DNA from: Acholeplasma sp.
Lineage (GTDB): Bacteria > Bacillota_I > Bacilli_A > Acholeplasmatales > Acholeplasmataceae
Assembly (NCBI GenBank): GCA_012838065.1
Contig: DUPY01000045.1
Location: forward strand, 1-64,000
DNA: 64,000 nt
Direction of reading: 5' to 3'
Shown here: positions 42,921 through 52,807 of the stretch, piece by piece
Layout: each line of letters begins with the position of its first letter
Numbering within the stretch: position 1 is the stretch's first letter
Made by a program: the position numbers and the translations under genes
The notes under the pieces: generated by a model
The model's input: only the letters and a program-made list of their open reading frames with translations
Databases searched by the model: none
Told to the model about the DNA's origin: nothing

Positions 42921-44606
42921 TTGATTAAAAAATGGTGGATGGAAAGTGTTGGTTATCAAATATATCCGAAATCCTTTTACGATGGAAATAATGATGGCCA
43001 TGGCGACTTACTCGGCATTTATAAAAAACTACCATACTTAAAATCATTAGGTGTAGATTTAATCTGGATTTGTCCATTTTATGTTTCTCCAATGGATGAT
43101 AATGGTTATGATGTTGCCGATTTTTATGATGTTGCACCAAGTTTCGGGACACTTGATGATTTTAAAAAATTATTGAATAAAGCGAAAGAATTAGGCATTC
43201 GCATTATTTTAGATTTAGTTTTAAATCATACTTCTGATGAACATCCTTGGTTCATGGAATCAAGAAAATCAAAGGATAATCCTTATCGTGATTATTATAT
43301 TTGGCAAAAAGGTAAATCAAAAGGTTTACCACCAACAAATTGGGGTTCATTTTTCGGCGGTAGCGCTTGGGCTTATGATGAAGCAACCGACGAGTATTAT
43401 ATGAAAATATTTTCTAATAAAATGCCAGACTTAAACTGGAAAAATGAGAAAGTTCAAGACGCAATGATTGATGTTGCAAAGTATTGGTTAGACTTAGGTG
43501 TTGATGGATTTAGAATTGATGCGGTAGCTCATTTAGCACGTGCACCATTTGTCGATGCAGAACCTAAAGACAAACCCGTAGTCTTGGACTGGCATAAATT
43601 TTCTAATTTACCAGATGTTCACATATATTTAAAAAAGATGTATCAAAAAGTATTCAAACCATACGATGCGTTAACAATTGGCGAAGTTGGTGGTGAAGCA
43701 AACATTGAATCAGCGTATCAATATTCAGCATTTGATTCTGGTGAATTAAACATGGTATTTAATTTTGACCACAACTGGTGTAACAATGTTTTTGATATTG
43801 ATAACCTAGAAAATTTAAAAACGGATGTGAAACGGTTAAAGGAAGTATTTAATAAATGGCAAGTCGCTTTTAAACAACGTGGTTGGCTACCTTTAAACTG
43901 GTTAAATCATGATCAACCAAGACTTATTAGTCACTATGGTGATCAAATGTATCCACTAGAAAGCGGAAAAATGTTAGCGACGGCATTGTATTTAATGCGT
44001 GGCACTCCATTTGTGTATCAAGGTGAAGAGATTGGTATGACAAACTATCCATTTCAATCTATTGAAGATTTTAACGATGTGTCATCAATCAATCGCTATT
44101 ATGATTTAAAAAGGGAAAACAAATATACAGAAGCGGAAATTTTATTTAAATTGAGCATTAACTCACGTGATAATCCACGTAGTGCAATTCAATGGGATGA
44201 TACAAAGTATGCCGGTTTTTCAAAAGTAAAACCAGTTGTTAATGTGAATCCAAATTATATAGAAATCAATGTTAAAAACAATCTAGAAAATAAAGGAAGT
44301 TTATGGTATCATTATCAACATATATTTAAGCTAAGAAAAGACCCAAAATATAAAGAGCTATTTGTTTACGGTACTTATGAACAAGTTCCTACAAGTGATG
44401 AATTATATGTTTATATTCGTGAAAATAGCGCATATAAAGCCTATGTTATTAACTCCTTTAGCAGAGAGAATGTGACATATAAATTAAAGATAAATTTTGA
44501 TTCTGTCTTACTAAATAATTATGAAAATATACTGATTAATGATGACATAATAACATTATCACCGTATCAATCGGTGGTACTTGTTGTTAAGAAGGAGCAA
44601 TTATGA
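42921..44606 (+). CDS. oligo-1,6-glucosidase / alpha-glucosidase (GH13_31)
   Basis: A 561-aa cytosolic enzyme that removes glucose from short isomalto- or malto-oligosaccharides. It begins IKKWWMESVGYQIYPKSF, as in known oligo-1,6-glucosidases. NDGHGDLLGI supplies the calcium-type loop. The catalytic residues are D200 (GFRIDAVAH), E255 (TIGEVGGE) and D331 (NHDQPR). The residue after the nucleophile motif is DAVAH; GH13_31 members with V in region II tend to be alpha-1,6 active, which supports the name. The start is TTG at 42921, backed by AGGTG 8 bases upstream and by the homologous N-terminus. First gene of the operon that continues with malQ. Confidence 0.92.
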   Translation: MIKKWWMESVGYQIYPKSFYDGNNDGHGDLLGIYKKLPYLKSLGVDLIWICPFYVSPMDDNGYDVADFYDVAPSFGTLDDFKKLLNKAKELGIRIILDLVLNHTSDEHPWFMESRKSKDNPYRDYYIWQKGKSKGLPPTNWGSFFGGSAWAYDEATDEYYMKIFSNKMPDLNWKNEKVQDAMIDVAKYWLDLGVDGFRIDAVAHLARAPFVDAEPKDKPVVLDWHKFSNLPDVHIYLKKMYQKVFKPYDALTIGEVGGEANIESAYQYSAFDSGELNMVFNFDHNWCNNVFDIDNLENLKTDVKRLKEVFNKWQVAFKQRGWLPLNWLNHDQPRLISHYGDQMYPLESGKMLATALYLMRGTPFVYQGEEIGMTNYPFQSIEDFNDVSSINRYYDLKRENKYTEAEILFKLSINSRDNPRSAIQWDDTKYAGFSKVKPVVNVNPNYIEINVKNNLENKGSLWYHYQHIFKLRKDPKYKELFVYGTYEQVPTSDELYVYIRENSAYKAYVINSFSRENVTYKLKINFDSVLLNNYENILINDDIITLSPYQSVVLVVKKEQL

Positions 44607-46069
44607 GAAAAAGTGGAATATTACTACATATATCAAGTTTACCAAGCAAACACGGCATTGGTACATTTGGTAAAGAAGCCTATCGATTTGTAGATTTTTT
44701 AGAAAAAGCAAATCAAAGGTTATGGCAAATCCTACCATTAGGACCAACGTCGTATGGTGATAGCCCATATCAAACTTTTTCTGCATTTGCTAATAATCCA
44801 TATTTTATTGATTTAGACTTTTTAGTAAAAGAAAAATTATTAACTCTAAGCGAAATCAAACCACTTATTCGCGAAGTTGGAAATATTAATTATGGAGAAC
44901 TTTATAACACAAGATTTATCGTCTTAAAAAAAGCATTCCGTCGATTTTTACCAAACGATGCATACGTTAAGTTTTTAGAAGACCAAAAATTATGGTTACA
45001 CGATTATGCACTGTTTATGACCTTAAAATTTATGCATGAAGGAAAAGCGTGGAGTGAGTGGCATGATCATTATCGCTTAAGAGACGTAGATGCTTTAAGC
45101 AAATTAGAAACAGAACAAACGGAAGAGATTAATTTTTGGAAATTTGTTCAGTTTAAAGCGTTCGAACAATGGCGAAACTTAAAAAAATATGCAAATGATC
45201 GAAACATTGAAATTATTGGAGATATGCCAATTTATGTTGCATTTGACTCAAGCGATGCATGGGCAAATCCAAATCTCTTTGAATTCGACCATGATAGAAA
45301 ACCAGTCTTAGTTGCCGGAGTACCACCAGATAATTTTTCAGCAGATGGTCAATTATGGGGTAATCCAATTTACAACTGGAAATATATGAAAGAACAAAAT
45401 TATCAATGGTGGGTAGAGCGTGTCCGTGCGCAATCTAACGATTTTGACATTATCCGTATTGATCATTTTATTGGATTCGTAAATTACTTTGCAATTCCAT
45501 ATGGTGAAAAAACTGCAAAGAATGGCAATTGGTTAAAAGGACCAGGGATTGAACTTTTTGACGCCATCAAAGCTCAATTAGGTCAAAAAAACATCATCGC
45601 AGAAGACCTAGGTGTTGTGACGGATGAAGTTCGTGCTGTCATTAAGCAAACCGGTTTCCCAAGTATGAAATTAACGCAGTTTGCATTTGACCCAAGTGAA
45701 TCTAGCGATTACTTACCGTACAACTATGAAAAAAACACCATAGTTTATACGGGTACACACGATAACGAAACAACTAAAACGTGGTTTGAAAAATTAGATA
45801 AAAATTCCTTAAGATTTTGTTTAGAATATATCAATGATCCAAAAGGAAAAAATAAAATTGAGTCATTTATAAAAATGACACTTTCATCCGTATCGAATTT
45901 ATGTGTTATTCCAATGCAAGACTATCTTGAACTTGGAAGTGAAGGTCGTATGAATACACCTTCAACAGTTGGATCAAATTGGCAATTTAGAATTAACCAA
46001 AAAGATGTTCATGCAAAACTTGCGAATCGTATTAAAAAACTATCAAAAACTTATGGTAGAAATCTATAG
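44603..46069 (+). CDS. malQ: 4-alpha-glucanotransferase (amylomaltase)
   Basis: A 488-aa GH77 enzyme that transfers maltodextrin segments between chains and releases glucose. It starts RKSGILLHISSLPSKHGIGTFG, typical of bacterial MalQ. The catalytic residues are D287 (IRIDHFIG), E334 (IAEDLG) and D387 (GTHDNETT). It overlaps the alpha-glucosidase gene by 4 bases. In the pathway it lengthens short maltodextrins so that phosphorylase can use them. With the branching enzyme it could also build an internal branched glucan. Confidence 0.97.
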   Translation: MRKSGILLHISSLPSKHGIGTFGKEAYRFVDFLEKANQRLWQILPLGPTSYGDSPYQTFSAFANNPYFIDLDFLVKEKLLTLSEIKPLIREVGNINYGELYNTRFIVLKKAFRRFLPNDAYVKFLEDQKLWLHDYALFMTLKFMHEGKAWSEWHDHYRLRDVDALSKLETEQTEEINFWKFVQFKAFEQWRNLKKYANDRNIEIIGDMPIYVAFDSSDAWANPNLFEFDHDRKPVLVAGVPPDNFSADGQLWGNPIYNWKYMKEQNYQWWVERVRAQSNDFDIIRIDHFIGFVNYFAIPYGEKTAKNGNWLKGPGIELFDAIKAQLGQKNIIAEDLGVVTDEVRAVIKQTGFPSMKLTQFAFDPSESSDYLPYNYEKNTIVYTGTHDNETTKTWFEKLDKNSLRFCLEYINDPKGKNKIESFIKMTLSSVSNLCVIPMQDYLELGSEGRMNTPSTVGSNWQFRINQKDVHAKLANRIKKLSKTYGRNL

Positions 46070-46103
46070 TATAATAAAGGGTGTTCTAATCAAACACCTT
46101 TTA
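46070..46103 (+). terminator. TATAAT plus hairpin between malQ and the RDD gene
   Basis: TATAAT at 46070-46075 touches the malQ stop. A stem of up to ten pairs (AAAGGGTGTT with AACACCTTTT, 46076-46085 with 46093-46102) follows. It may be the malQ terminator, or an internal promoter with attenuation for the RDD-amylase part. No clear -35 is seen. Confidence 0.5.
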
Positions 46104-46127
46104 AAGTATTTATAAGGGAGCGTTCAT

Positions 46128-46580
46128 ATGGTACCAAAATTTGAAAAGAGAGTCCGTGCATTTGCGATTGACACTTCAGGCGTTTTTATAACAGCTATTT
46201 TATCCTTATTTATACCCAAACCATTCAACTTCATATTAATTGGTGCTGCAGTATTAGGATTTTATATTATGCCTTATTTCATTTCCAATGGACAAACATT
46301 TGGAAAACGTGTTGAAAAGATCAAAGTAGTTAATTTGGATGGTAGTGATGCCAGCATCGCTAAATTATTAATTAGAGAAATAACCAAATTAGTACTAAGT
46401 TTTCTGACAGGTGGCATTTATTTAGTAGTTGCCTTTTTTGCAGTTACAGAAAAGGAAGTTAGTCGCACCATTCATGATTACATTTTTAAGACAAAAATGA
46501 TTGATTTAGATACAACAAAAAAGCATAAAACAGATCCTGTCTTAGGTAAAGGTGAATACGCGAAGAAAAGAGGTTTATAA
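46128..46580 (+). CDS. RDD family membrane protein
   Basis: A 150-aa RDD protein with three hydrophobic helices (about 15-35, 37-55 and 92-115). The defining residues are in KRVRAFAIDTSG (R and D of helix 1), NGQTFGKRVEKIKVV and REITK; the final SRTIHDYIFKTKMI matches the usual DxxxxT/V ending. The family has unclear functions, sometimes ion exchange or membrane assembly. The stop shares bases with the start of the amylase lipoprotein (TAATG), so the two are coupled. A role in exporting or anchoring the amylase is possible but unproven. Confidence 0.85.
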   Translation: MVPKFEKRVRAFAIDTSGVFITAILSLFIPKPFNFILIGAAVLGFYIMPYFISNGQTFGKRVEKIKVVNLDGSDASIAKLLIREITKLVLSFLTGGIYLVVAFFAVTEKEVSRTIHDYIFKTKMIDLDTTKKHKTDPVLGKGEYAKKRGL

Positions 46581-48286
46581 TGATTAAAAAAATTCATATA
46601 TTTTTATTATTACTTACGTTTACATTTATATTAGTAAGTTGTGGTAGCACAACGTATACCGTGACATTTATATATAATGAGGGTACGACTGAAGAAGTAA
46701 ACGTAGTAAAAAATAAAACTGTCGATAGACCAGAAAAAATAATCGAACAGGAGTTTCAAGTTTTTATTGATTGGTTCTTAGGAGAATCCGTCTATGATTT
46801 TAACTTGCCTGTAACTAAGGATTTAGTTATTGAGGCGAAATATTACGATTTTCGTTTGGAATATCCAAATCAAGATATTTATTATCAAATTTTTGTACGT
46901 TCATTTGCTGATAGCGATAACGATGGTATTGGTGATTTAAATGGTATTACGCAAAACTTAGATTATTTAAAATCGCTTGGAATTACCGCATTATGGTTAT
47001 TACCAATTCATCCATCACCCTCATATCATGGTTATAACGTCACCGATTATTATGGTATTCAGCCAGATTATGGTACGATGGAAGATTTTGATAACCTTGT
47101 TGAAAAAGCAAGTGAACTAGGCATAAAAATTGTTTTAGACTTAGTAGTTAACCATACATCAGATCAACATCTATGGTATAAAGAAGCAATAAAAGGTTCA
47201 AACAATCCGTACCGTAATTATTATTTGTTTAACAATAACGGTAATGCCTACGAATCTTTTGTTGGCGGAATGAAAGACTTAAACTTAGCGAATCCTGAAG
47301 TTGTTAATGAAATTTATAACATCATGGATTTCTACATCGAAAAAGGTGTAGATGGTTTTAGATTAGATGCCGCATTGCATTTCTTTGATCGTCATGGTTA
47401 TAAAGCTAAATCTTTTGAAAATGGTGTCTTTATCCATTCATTAAATAGCCATATGAAGGAAAAATATGGAAGAGGATACATCGTATCTGAAGTGTTTGAT
47501 TATAACTACTTAGCATATCCAGATTATTATATCGGTAGCGATTCATTATTTGATTTTTATACTGCACAACAAATATGGCAAAAAATTGGTTCAGGTTCAA
47601 GTTCATATTTATTCGTAAGTAACTTAGCTCGGATGTATAACGATATTAAGAAAGTAGCGCCAGATTTTATACCAGCAACGTTTTTAACAAATCATGACTT
47701 AGACCGCTTAGCATCCATGCCTGAATTTAAGGGAATCAACGCGATGGAGCGTATTAAACAAGCGACCAATGTTTTATTAACATTACCTGGAAACCCATTT
47801 ATTTACTATGGTGAAGAGCTTGGTATGCAGGGTACACGTAAAGAAGGTGTAAATGTCCCAGGTTATGGTACGGCATATGATGAGTTTAGAAGAACACCAT
47901 TCTTGTGGGGAAATGACTATCAAACGTCTTGGTTCCCGGATTCAGAAAATACGTTAACAGCAAATCAGCAACAACAATCCAAGGATTCGAATTCATTATA
48001 CAGTCACTATAAATCTCTTATCGAAATTCGTAAACAAACACCAGCGTTAATGTTCGGTAACAGTTTTATACCTTATAACGGTAACTCTGGCAAGCTACAA
48101 GGCTACATAAGAACTATTGAAACAGAGTACTTTAGACAAGCTGTATTAGTTATCCACAACGTAAGTTTAGATACAATGTCTTTAACGCTTGATCATAAAC
48201 AAATACTTTATGGAAATCTAGAATTAAAGCCTTATGAAACGGTTATTGTTGAAATTGACTATAACAGCATTGGAGACTTTACATAA
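46580..48286 (+). CDS. surface alpha-amylase lipoprotein with an InlB-type repeat
   Basis: A 568-aa GH13 amylase anchored outside the membrane. The lipoprotein signal ends in LVSC with C21 as the lipidated residue. An InlB/Listeria-Bacteroides-type beta repeat (about 24-92, YTVTFIYNEG ... IEAKYYD) precedes the barrel. The catalytic residues are D263 (GFRLDAALHF), E304 (IVSEVFD) and D373 (LTNHDLDR); DSDNDGIGDLNGI is a calcium loop. It cleaves starch or long maltodextrins at the cell surface for MalEFG uptake. Start by TAATG coupling with the RDD gene. Confidence 0.93.
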   Translation: MIKKIHIFLLLLTFTFILVSCGSTTYTVTFIYNEGTTEEVNVVKNKTVDRPEKIIEQEFQVFIDWFLGESVYDFNLPVTKDLVIEAKYYDFRLEYPNQDIYYQIFVRSFADSDNDGIGDLNGITQNLDYLKSLGITALWLLPIHPSPSYHGYNVTDYYGIQPDYGTMEDFDNLVEKASELGIKIVLDLVVNHTSDQHLWYKEAIKGSNNPYRNYYLFNNNGNAYESFVGGMKDLNLANPEVVNEIYNIMDFYIEKGVDGFRLDAALHFFDRHGYKAKSFENGVFIHSLNSHMKEKYGRGYIVSEVFDYNYLAYPDYYIGSDSLFDFYTAQQIWQKIGSGSSSYLFVSNLARMYNDIKKVAPDFIPATFLTNHDLDRLASMPEFKGINAMERIKQATNVLLTLPGNPFIYYGEELGMQGTRKEGVNVPGYGTAYDEFRRTPFLWGNDYQTSWFPDSENTLTANQQQQSKDSNSLYSHYKSLIEIRKQTPALMFGNSFIPYNGNSGKLQGYIRTIETEYFRQAVLVIHNVSLDTMSLTLDHKQILYGNLELKPYETVIVEIDYNSIGDFT

Positions 48287-49095
48287 TGTTTATATCAAAG
48301 TTTTTTATTCAAAGCTTAAAACCTAAAGAAGTGTTTGATCACCTAAGTGATAAACTTTACAAATACTTTATTTATTTTGTATTGTTAATGCTTATTATGG
48401 TATTGCCTCAAAACATTAATATCATACAAAATTATGGTTTTAAACTACATTTTATTGAAAATACATTTCATTTAAGTACACCGACATGGGTATTACCGGA
48501 AGATGTTTATTTTTCAACAAACAAATTGGTAAGTGAGCGCGATATATCATTTACTTATAAACATGAGGGTCTTACATATATTTTTAACTATAAAGGCCAG
48601 TCTTTAAATGATAATGAAAAGTATATTTTATTAAAAGAAGCTGAAGTTACCTATATTGATGAAAAGGGTAATCAAATAACAAGACCATATAAAAACTTTA
48701 CAGAAACGTTTAGTTTGAAAGGCTTGAATCTTGCAACAGGTCAAGATAAGACAAATCTATACATAGAGTTTGCAAATAATTTAGAATCAAGTTTTGGGCC
48801 TTATATAACGCTTTACTCATTATTAACAAATACATTTGTTACACTGTTTATTCAATGTTTATTTGTATTTTTACTGGCACTAGTTGTCCAATTGTTTAGA
48901 TATGGACTTACAAGTTTTATGAGTTATAAAGACACAATTAAGTTTGTTATTTTAATGTTAACAATACCGGTGTTTTTATCGCTAATCGTTGGGATTATTC
49001 AGCCAGCGTTTGGTACAGTAGTCTTTCAGTTTGGAGCAGGTATTACAATCATGTTAGTCATGTTAAAATACGGAAGAAAGTATTATCAATCGTAA
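48286..49095 (+). CDS. DUF1189 family membrane protein
   Basis: A 269-aa membrane protein: a first helix near 26-45, an extracytoplasmic region of about 130 residues, and three helices from about 178 to the end. This matches DUF1189 (MalA-like) proteins found in maltodextrin clusters of Bacillota, whose role is not established. It is coupled to the amylase by TAATG. Its place between surface enzymes and the uptake system suggests help in assembly or regulation at the membrane, but no activity can be assigned. Confidence 0.75.
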   Translation: MFISKFFIQSLKPKEVFDHLSDKLYKYFIYFVLLMLIMVLPQNINIIQNYGFKLHFIENTFHLSTPTWVLPEDVYFSTNKLVSERDISFTYKHEGLTYIFNYKGQSLNDNEKYILLKEAEVTYIDEKGNQITRPYKNFTETFSLKGLNLATGQDKTNLYIEFANNLESSFGPYITLYSLLTNTFVTLFIQCLFVFLLALVVQLFRYGLTSFMSYKDTIKFVILMLTIPVFLSLIVGIIQPAFGTVVFQFGAGITIMLVMLKYGRKYYQS

Positions 49096-49102
49096 CGTAT
49101 AA

Positions 49103-49143
49103 AAAAACTTACACAGCTTAAGTATCTGTGTAAGTTTTTATTT
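49103..49143. terminator. bidirectional terminator
   Basis: A 14-bp stem (AAAAACTTACACAG with CTGTGTAAGTTTTT), between the DUF1189 gene and the convergent lipoprotein gene. Confidence 0.92.
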
Positions 49144-49144
49144 T

Positions 49145-49720
49145 CTATGAAGTAATTAATAGATTTTCTTTCAAACTTAAACCTGGTGTTTCTAAGTTGA
49201 TATTAAACGTTATGCTACCAAATGTTGGTGTTTCGCTTGACTCATCTGCCGTTAATTGTATTGTTAAAATATACACATTATCTTTTACTAATCCAAAATA
49301 TCTGTTATAAATTATACTTGCAACTTGATATGCAACTTCTTGAATATGTTCCTTTGCATCTTCGTTAGTAATGAGCCCACTGAAACGAATATTATTTGAT
49401 AGAATTAATGTTGAAATTTCACCGACTTGTAGTGTCGTTTCTTCAATGATAGGATACCATTTTGCATATAACACTAAGTCGCTTGTAACGGGCTTATCAA
49501 GCGCGAAATATGTAGATAAGTCATCGATATCTGTATACCAACCACCAAACAAGTGGCCTTGTTTTGAAGGTCTTGCGGATGTTATAAAATCACCATCTTT
49601 AACGGTTTCTGTTTTAGTTTTTTGGTCATTGTTATAGTTGTACTCGACTTTATAACTTTTACCACATGCCACTAAAACAACTGTGAATAAAAGTGTAAAT
49701 ACTAATAATGTTTTTTTCAT
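49145..49720 (-). CDS. lipoprotein with an InlB-type repeat
   Basis: A 191-aa lipoprotein with the lipobox LVAC at C19. Residues 22-90 form an InlB/Listeria-Bacteroides-type repeat (VKDGDFITSARPSKQGHLF, GGWYTD, LVLYAKWYP). A C-terminal region of about 100 residues has no recognisable family. It is two bases after the pullulanase gene with GGAGG upstream, so the two are co-transcribed. It may be a surface partner or anchor for the secreted pullulanase, which has no anchor of its own. That role is inference from gene order. Confidence 0.7.
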   Translation of the reverse strand: MKKTLLVFTLLFTVVLVACGKSYKVEYNYNNDQKTKTETVKDGDFITSARPSKQGHLFGGWYTDIDDLSTYFALDKPVTSDLVLYAKWYPIIEETTLQVGEISTLILSNNIRFSGLITNEDAKEHIQEVAYQVASIIYNRYFGLVKDNVYILTIQLTADESSETPTFGSITFNINLETPGLSLKENLLITS

Positions 49721-49722
49721 AA

Positions 49723-52626
49723 CTAACCTCCAAGCTCAACACGATAGTTGTTTCCTCTAACACGTAATGTGTAATAGAGTAGTTGACTATAACCGTTAGT
49801 ATCGGTTGCTTTTACTGTTACTGTGTAGTAACCAGGTAATTGTGTTTGTTGATATGTAGAAGCGGATAATGTGATGTTCTGTCCTACAATTGTCACATTA
49901 TCTAAGGGGTTAAATGGTTGAAGTGGGTCAATTTCGATTAGGTTTTGGTTAATCGTAATAAGGTCCGGTTTCTTTTCAACTAAAATAACGGTTGAGTTTC
50001 CAATAGAATAGGCACGATTTTTAATGGTTGCAATACCATTAAATGTTGCTTGATCGTAGCTTGTAAGCTGAATATATTCTTTATTTGGATTTAAGTCAAC
50101 ATATGCTAAATCACCTTTTGGATGTGATGTGTGTAAAACAATGACATCACCATTAACAGAATCAGAAATTTCGTATGCAATTGCGTGAACGTTATCTGAT
50201 GTTGGTAAGAATTTTAAGTTTGCTTGAATGTCAGCAGCAGTAGACATTCTAAATTGAGGGTATGTTTTACGAATTTGAATTAATGTTTTGTAATACTCAA
50301 AGACATGGATGTTTGTAATTTTTTCATCCCATCGAATTTGGTTTACAGAGTCTGGAGATTCGTAAGAGTTATGGTCATATCCACCATCTTTAAGTGGTTT
50401 AGAACGCATAATTTCGGTACCTGCATGTAAGAATGGAACGCCTTGTGAAGTTAAGATAATTGCGTTGGCTTGTATTTGCATTGATGAAAGTTTATTAAAT
50501 GGAACTTTAGTTAATCGTAATTTATCATGTAATGTGTTATTATCGTGTGCTTCAACGTAATTGATGGTTTTATTTGGGTCTAAGTGCCATGCACTTACGC
50601 CGGTAACACCTGAATGTGTAACGCCACCAACGATGCCATATTTTATGTTGTTTACATGATTTCCAGGATTGTGGTTTTGAATCCATGCACCTTCAGCTGC
50701 ATTAAATACAGAACCCTTAATTGCATCACGAGTAAAGTCGTTAAATGCACCAACATTTTCTAAGTTTTTAATATTTCCTTTATCAGCTGCTAAGCTTGAT
50801 GGAAGTGGAGTGGATCCCCCGTTCCATGGTTCTCCGTAAACAATAATTGTTGGATCAATTTCATGTAGAGCGTTTGAAATAGCATTCATTGTTTCAACGT
50901 CATGTAATGCCATTAAGTCAAATCTAAAACCACTTAAATTATATTCAGTTGCCCAAAATACAGTTGAGTCTACCATGAATTTACGCATCATTGAACGTTC
51001 TGAAGCTGTTTCGTTTCCTGTACCAGAACCGTTAGAAAAACCACCTGTTTCTGTATGTCTAAAGTAGTAACCAGGTAAAATCTTGTGGAAGTTTGAACCT
51101 TCAGACTCACCCGTATGATTATAGACAACGTCCATAATTAGACGAATATCATAATCATGAAAGGCCATTACAGTCTTTTTGAATTCTTCGATTCTTATAC
51201 GACCATCAAAAGGATTTGTTGAATAGGAGCCTTCTAGAGTATTGAAGTTATATGGCATATAACCCCAGTTAAAGATTTTATCGTATGTTGGATCGTTTGA
51301 ACGCACTTCATCAATATAACCGAAGTCAAAGATAGGAAGTAATTGTACAGCATTTACACCTAGTTCAGCAATATGGTCTAACCCTGTTGTTACAGTAACT
51401 CCTTTGTTGGTATACTTTGTGTTCGTCTCAGCCATGCCTAAGAATTTACCACGGTATTGATCTGGTCCTCTCCAAGAACTGTGAGACGTTAAATCACGAA
51501 CATGAAGTTCATAAACAATATAATCCACAGGATTTACAACAGTGTTTGGACGCGCGTTATATACCCAGCCTTCAGGGTTGAGTTTACTAAAGTCAACAAT
51601 CATACCGCGTGTTCCATTAACCCCTGTTGAATATGCATAAGGGTCAACAACTTCGAATGTTCCGCTGCTGTTTTCTACCGTAAATGTATAGTATTTAAAG
51701 GATACATCTTCATCTAGTTTCGCTTCCCATGCACCGTTTTCAATTTTTACTAATTGAACTTGTTTGTATGGTGTCTTTTCTTCGCTTGGCTTACCACTGT
51801 TATCATAGTTTTCATGACCTTGATGATATAGGTTTAATGTAACTGCTTGACTTAATGGTGCCCACAATCTGAAAATTGTTTGATTGTTGACAAATGAGAC
51901 GCCAAGTTGTCCATCGTATGTATAGGCGTCTTCAAACTCCTTCGTGTCGTATAAGTTTTGAATACTTACAGTTAATGTATAAACATGTTGATTTTCAAAA
52001 TGAGCTCTTACTTCGTAGTGGTTTGAAATAACAACATCACCAATGTTAACATTAATTGTTTTTGAGGTAGGAACTTCTGTTTTAATAATTTCATTATTTT
52101 CAAGAATTTCATAACGAATTGGTGTTTTTGTGAAAGTCGCAACAACGTTTTTCGATGTATTGAAGTAGGCATTAATTACTTTATCGCGATAATCTGGAAT
52201 GTTATTTGCTAAATCTGCTTGAGATTTACCGATGTTAATATCCTGTTCAACAAAGTAAACATGATATTTGCCATCGATTTCTTCAACTTCAGACAAATTA
52301 AAAAAACGGTCTCCTCCAATTTCTCGGTAACCATCCCATGCGCCGCGCTTAATAATGATTCCAAGTCTTGTGGCACCAGGATATTTTTCAGTTAAATTTA
52401 CTTCAAGGTATGCACCTTTTTCATCAACATTACTTTGAGAGAAATCAAACTGAATACCATCGCGAGCTACCGGTAAGTTTTCCCACAACCAAATGTTGAA
52501 ACTAGTATAGTTGTTATCGTATCGATAATAATGTACGACAAGCGTTTTATTATCATTGGCGTTTATGTTGCTGGTAAAACCTACAGCACCAAATAAAAGT
52601 ATCAATAAAATAAGTATCTTTTTCAT
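49723..52626 (-). CDS. pulA: secreted type I pullulanase
   Basis: A 967-aa secreted debranching enzyme. The Sec signal (MKKILILLILLFGAVGFTS) has no lipobox. Modules in order are a CBM41 starch-binding domain (about 28-135, VVHYYRYDNNYTSFNIWLW), a linker domain, a CBM48 (about 235-345) and a GH13_14 barrel (about 365-860). The barrel has FNWGYMPYNFN, nucleophile D570 (GFRFDLMAL), acid/base E599 (VYGEPWNGG) and D695 (NYVEAHDNNTLHD). A C-terminal Ig-like segment (about 890-962) ends YTLRVRG. It opens branch points of external starch. It has no sortase or membrane anchor, as expected in a wall-less cell, so it may be held by the lipoprotein encoded next. Confidence 0.93.
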   Translation of the reverse strand: MKKILILLILLFGAVGFTSNINANDNKTLVVHYYRYDNNYTSFNIWLWENLPVARDGIQFDFSQSNVDEKGAYLEVNLTEKYPGATRLGIIIKRGAWDGYREIGGDRFFNLSEVEEIDGKYHVYFVEQDINIGKSQADLANNIPDYRDKVINAYFNTSKNVVATFTKTPIRYEILENNEIIKTEVPTSKTINVNIGDVVISNHYEVRAHFENQHVYTLTVSIQNLYDTKEFEDAYTYDGQLGVSFVNNQTIFRLWAPLSQAVTLNLYHQGHENYDNSGKPSEEKTPYKQVQLVKIENGAWEAKLDEDVSFKYYTFTVENSSGTFEVVDPYAYSTGVNGTRGMIVDFSKLNPEGWVYNARPNTVVNPVDYIVYELHVRDLTSHSSWRGPDQYRGKFLGMAETNTKYTNKGVTVTTGLDHIAELGVNAVQLLPIFDFGYIDEVRSNDPTYDKIFNWGYMPYNFNTLEGSYSTNPFDGRIRIEEFKKTVMAFHDYDIRLIMDVVYNHTGESEGSNFHKILPGYYFRHTETGGFSNGSGTGNETASERSMMRKFMVDSTVFWATEYNLSGFRFDLMALHDVETMNAISNALHEIDPTIIVYGEPWNGGSTPLPSSLAADKGNIKNLENVGAFNDFTRDAIKGSVFNAAEGAWIQNHNPGNHVNNIKYGIVGGVTHSGVTGVSAWHLDPNKTINYVEAHDNNTLHDKLRLTKVPFNKLSSMQIQANAIILTSQGVPFLHAGTEIMRSKPLKDGGYDHNSYESPDSVNQIRWDEKITNIHVFEYYKTLIQIRKTYPQFRMSTAADIQANLKFLPTSDNVHAIAYEISDSVNGDVIVLHTSHPKGDLAYVDLNPNKEYIQLTSYDQATFNGIATIKNRAYSIGNSTVILVEKKPDLITINQNLIEIDPLQPFNPLDNVTIVGQNITLSASTYQQTQLPGYYTVTVKATDTNGYSQLLYYTLRVRGNNYRVELGG

Positions 52627-52699
52627 ATTATCTCCTTTCTTAGTCCAAATATATCATAAAACAATCAAGTATGACCAATTTGGTTATCTGATTCAATTG

Positions 52700-52754
52700 T
52701 GATAGCGGTTTCACAATGTACGCGCTTACATTACGTGCGCTTATGTGATAAAAT
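52700..52754 (+). promoter_or_regulatory. tandem LacI-type operators and extended -10 of the malE operon
   Basis: TGATAGCGGTTTCA (52700-52713) and TGTACGCGCTTACA (52717-52730) each fit TGWAANCGNTNWCA with one deviation. A third, related GCGCTTA half lies at 52737-52743. An extended -10, TGATAAAAT, is at 52746-52754. Repressor here would overlap the -35 and spacer, and could also affect the divergent pullulanase promoter. Confidence 0.6.
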
Positions 52755-52807
52755 TAAAGCATAAAAAGGTATAAACTATACTAAGAAAAAAATAAGGAGG
52801 AAATAAA

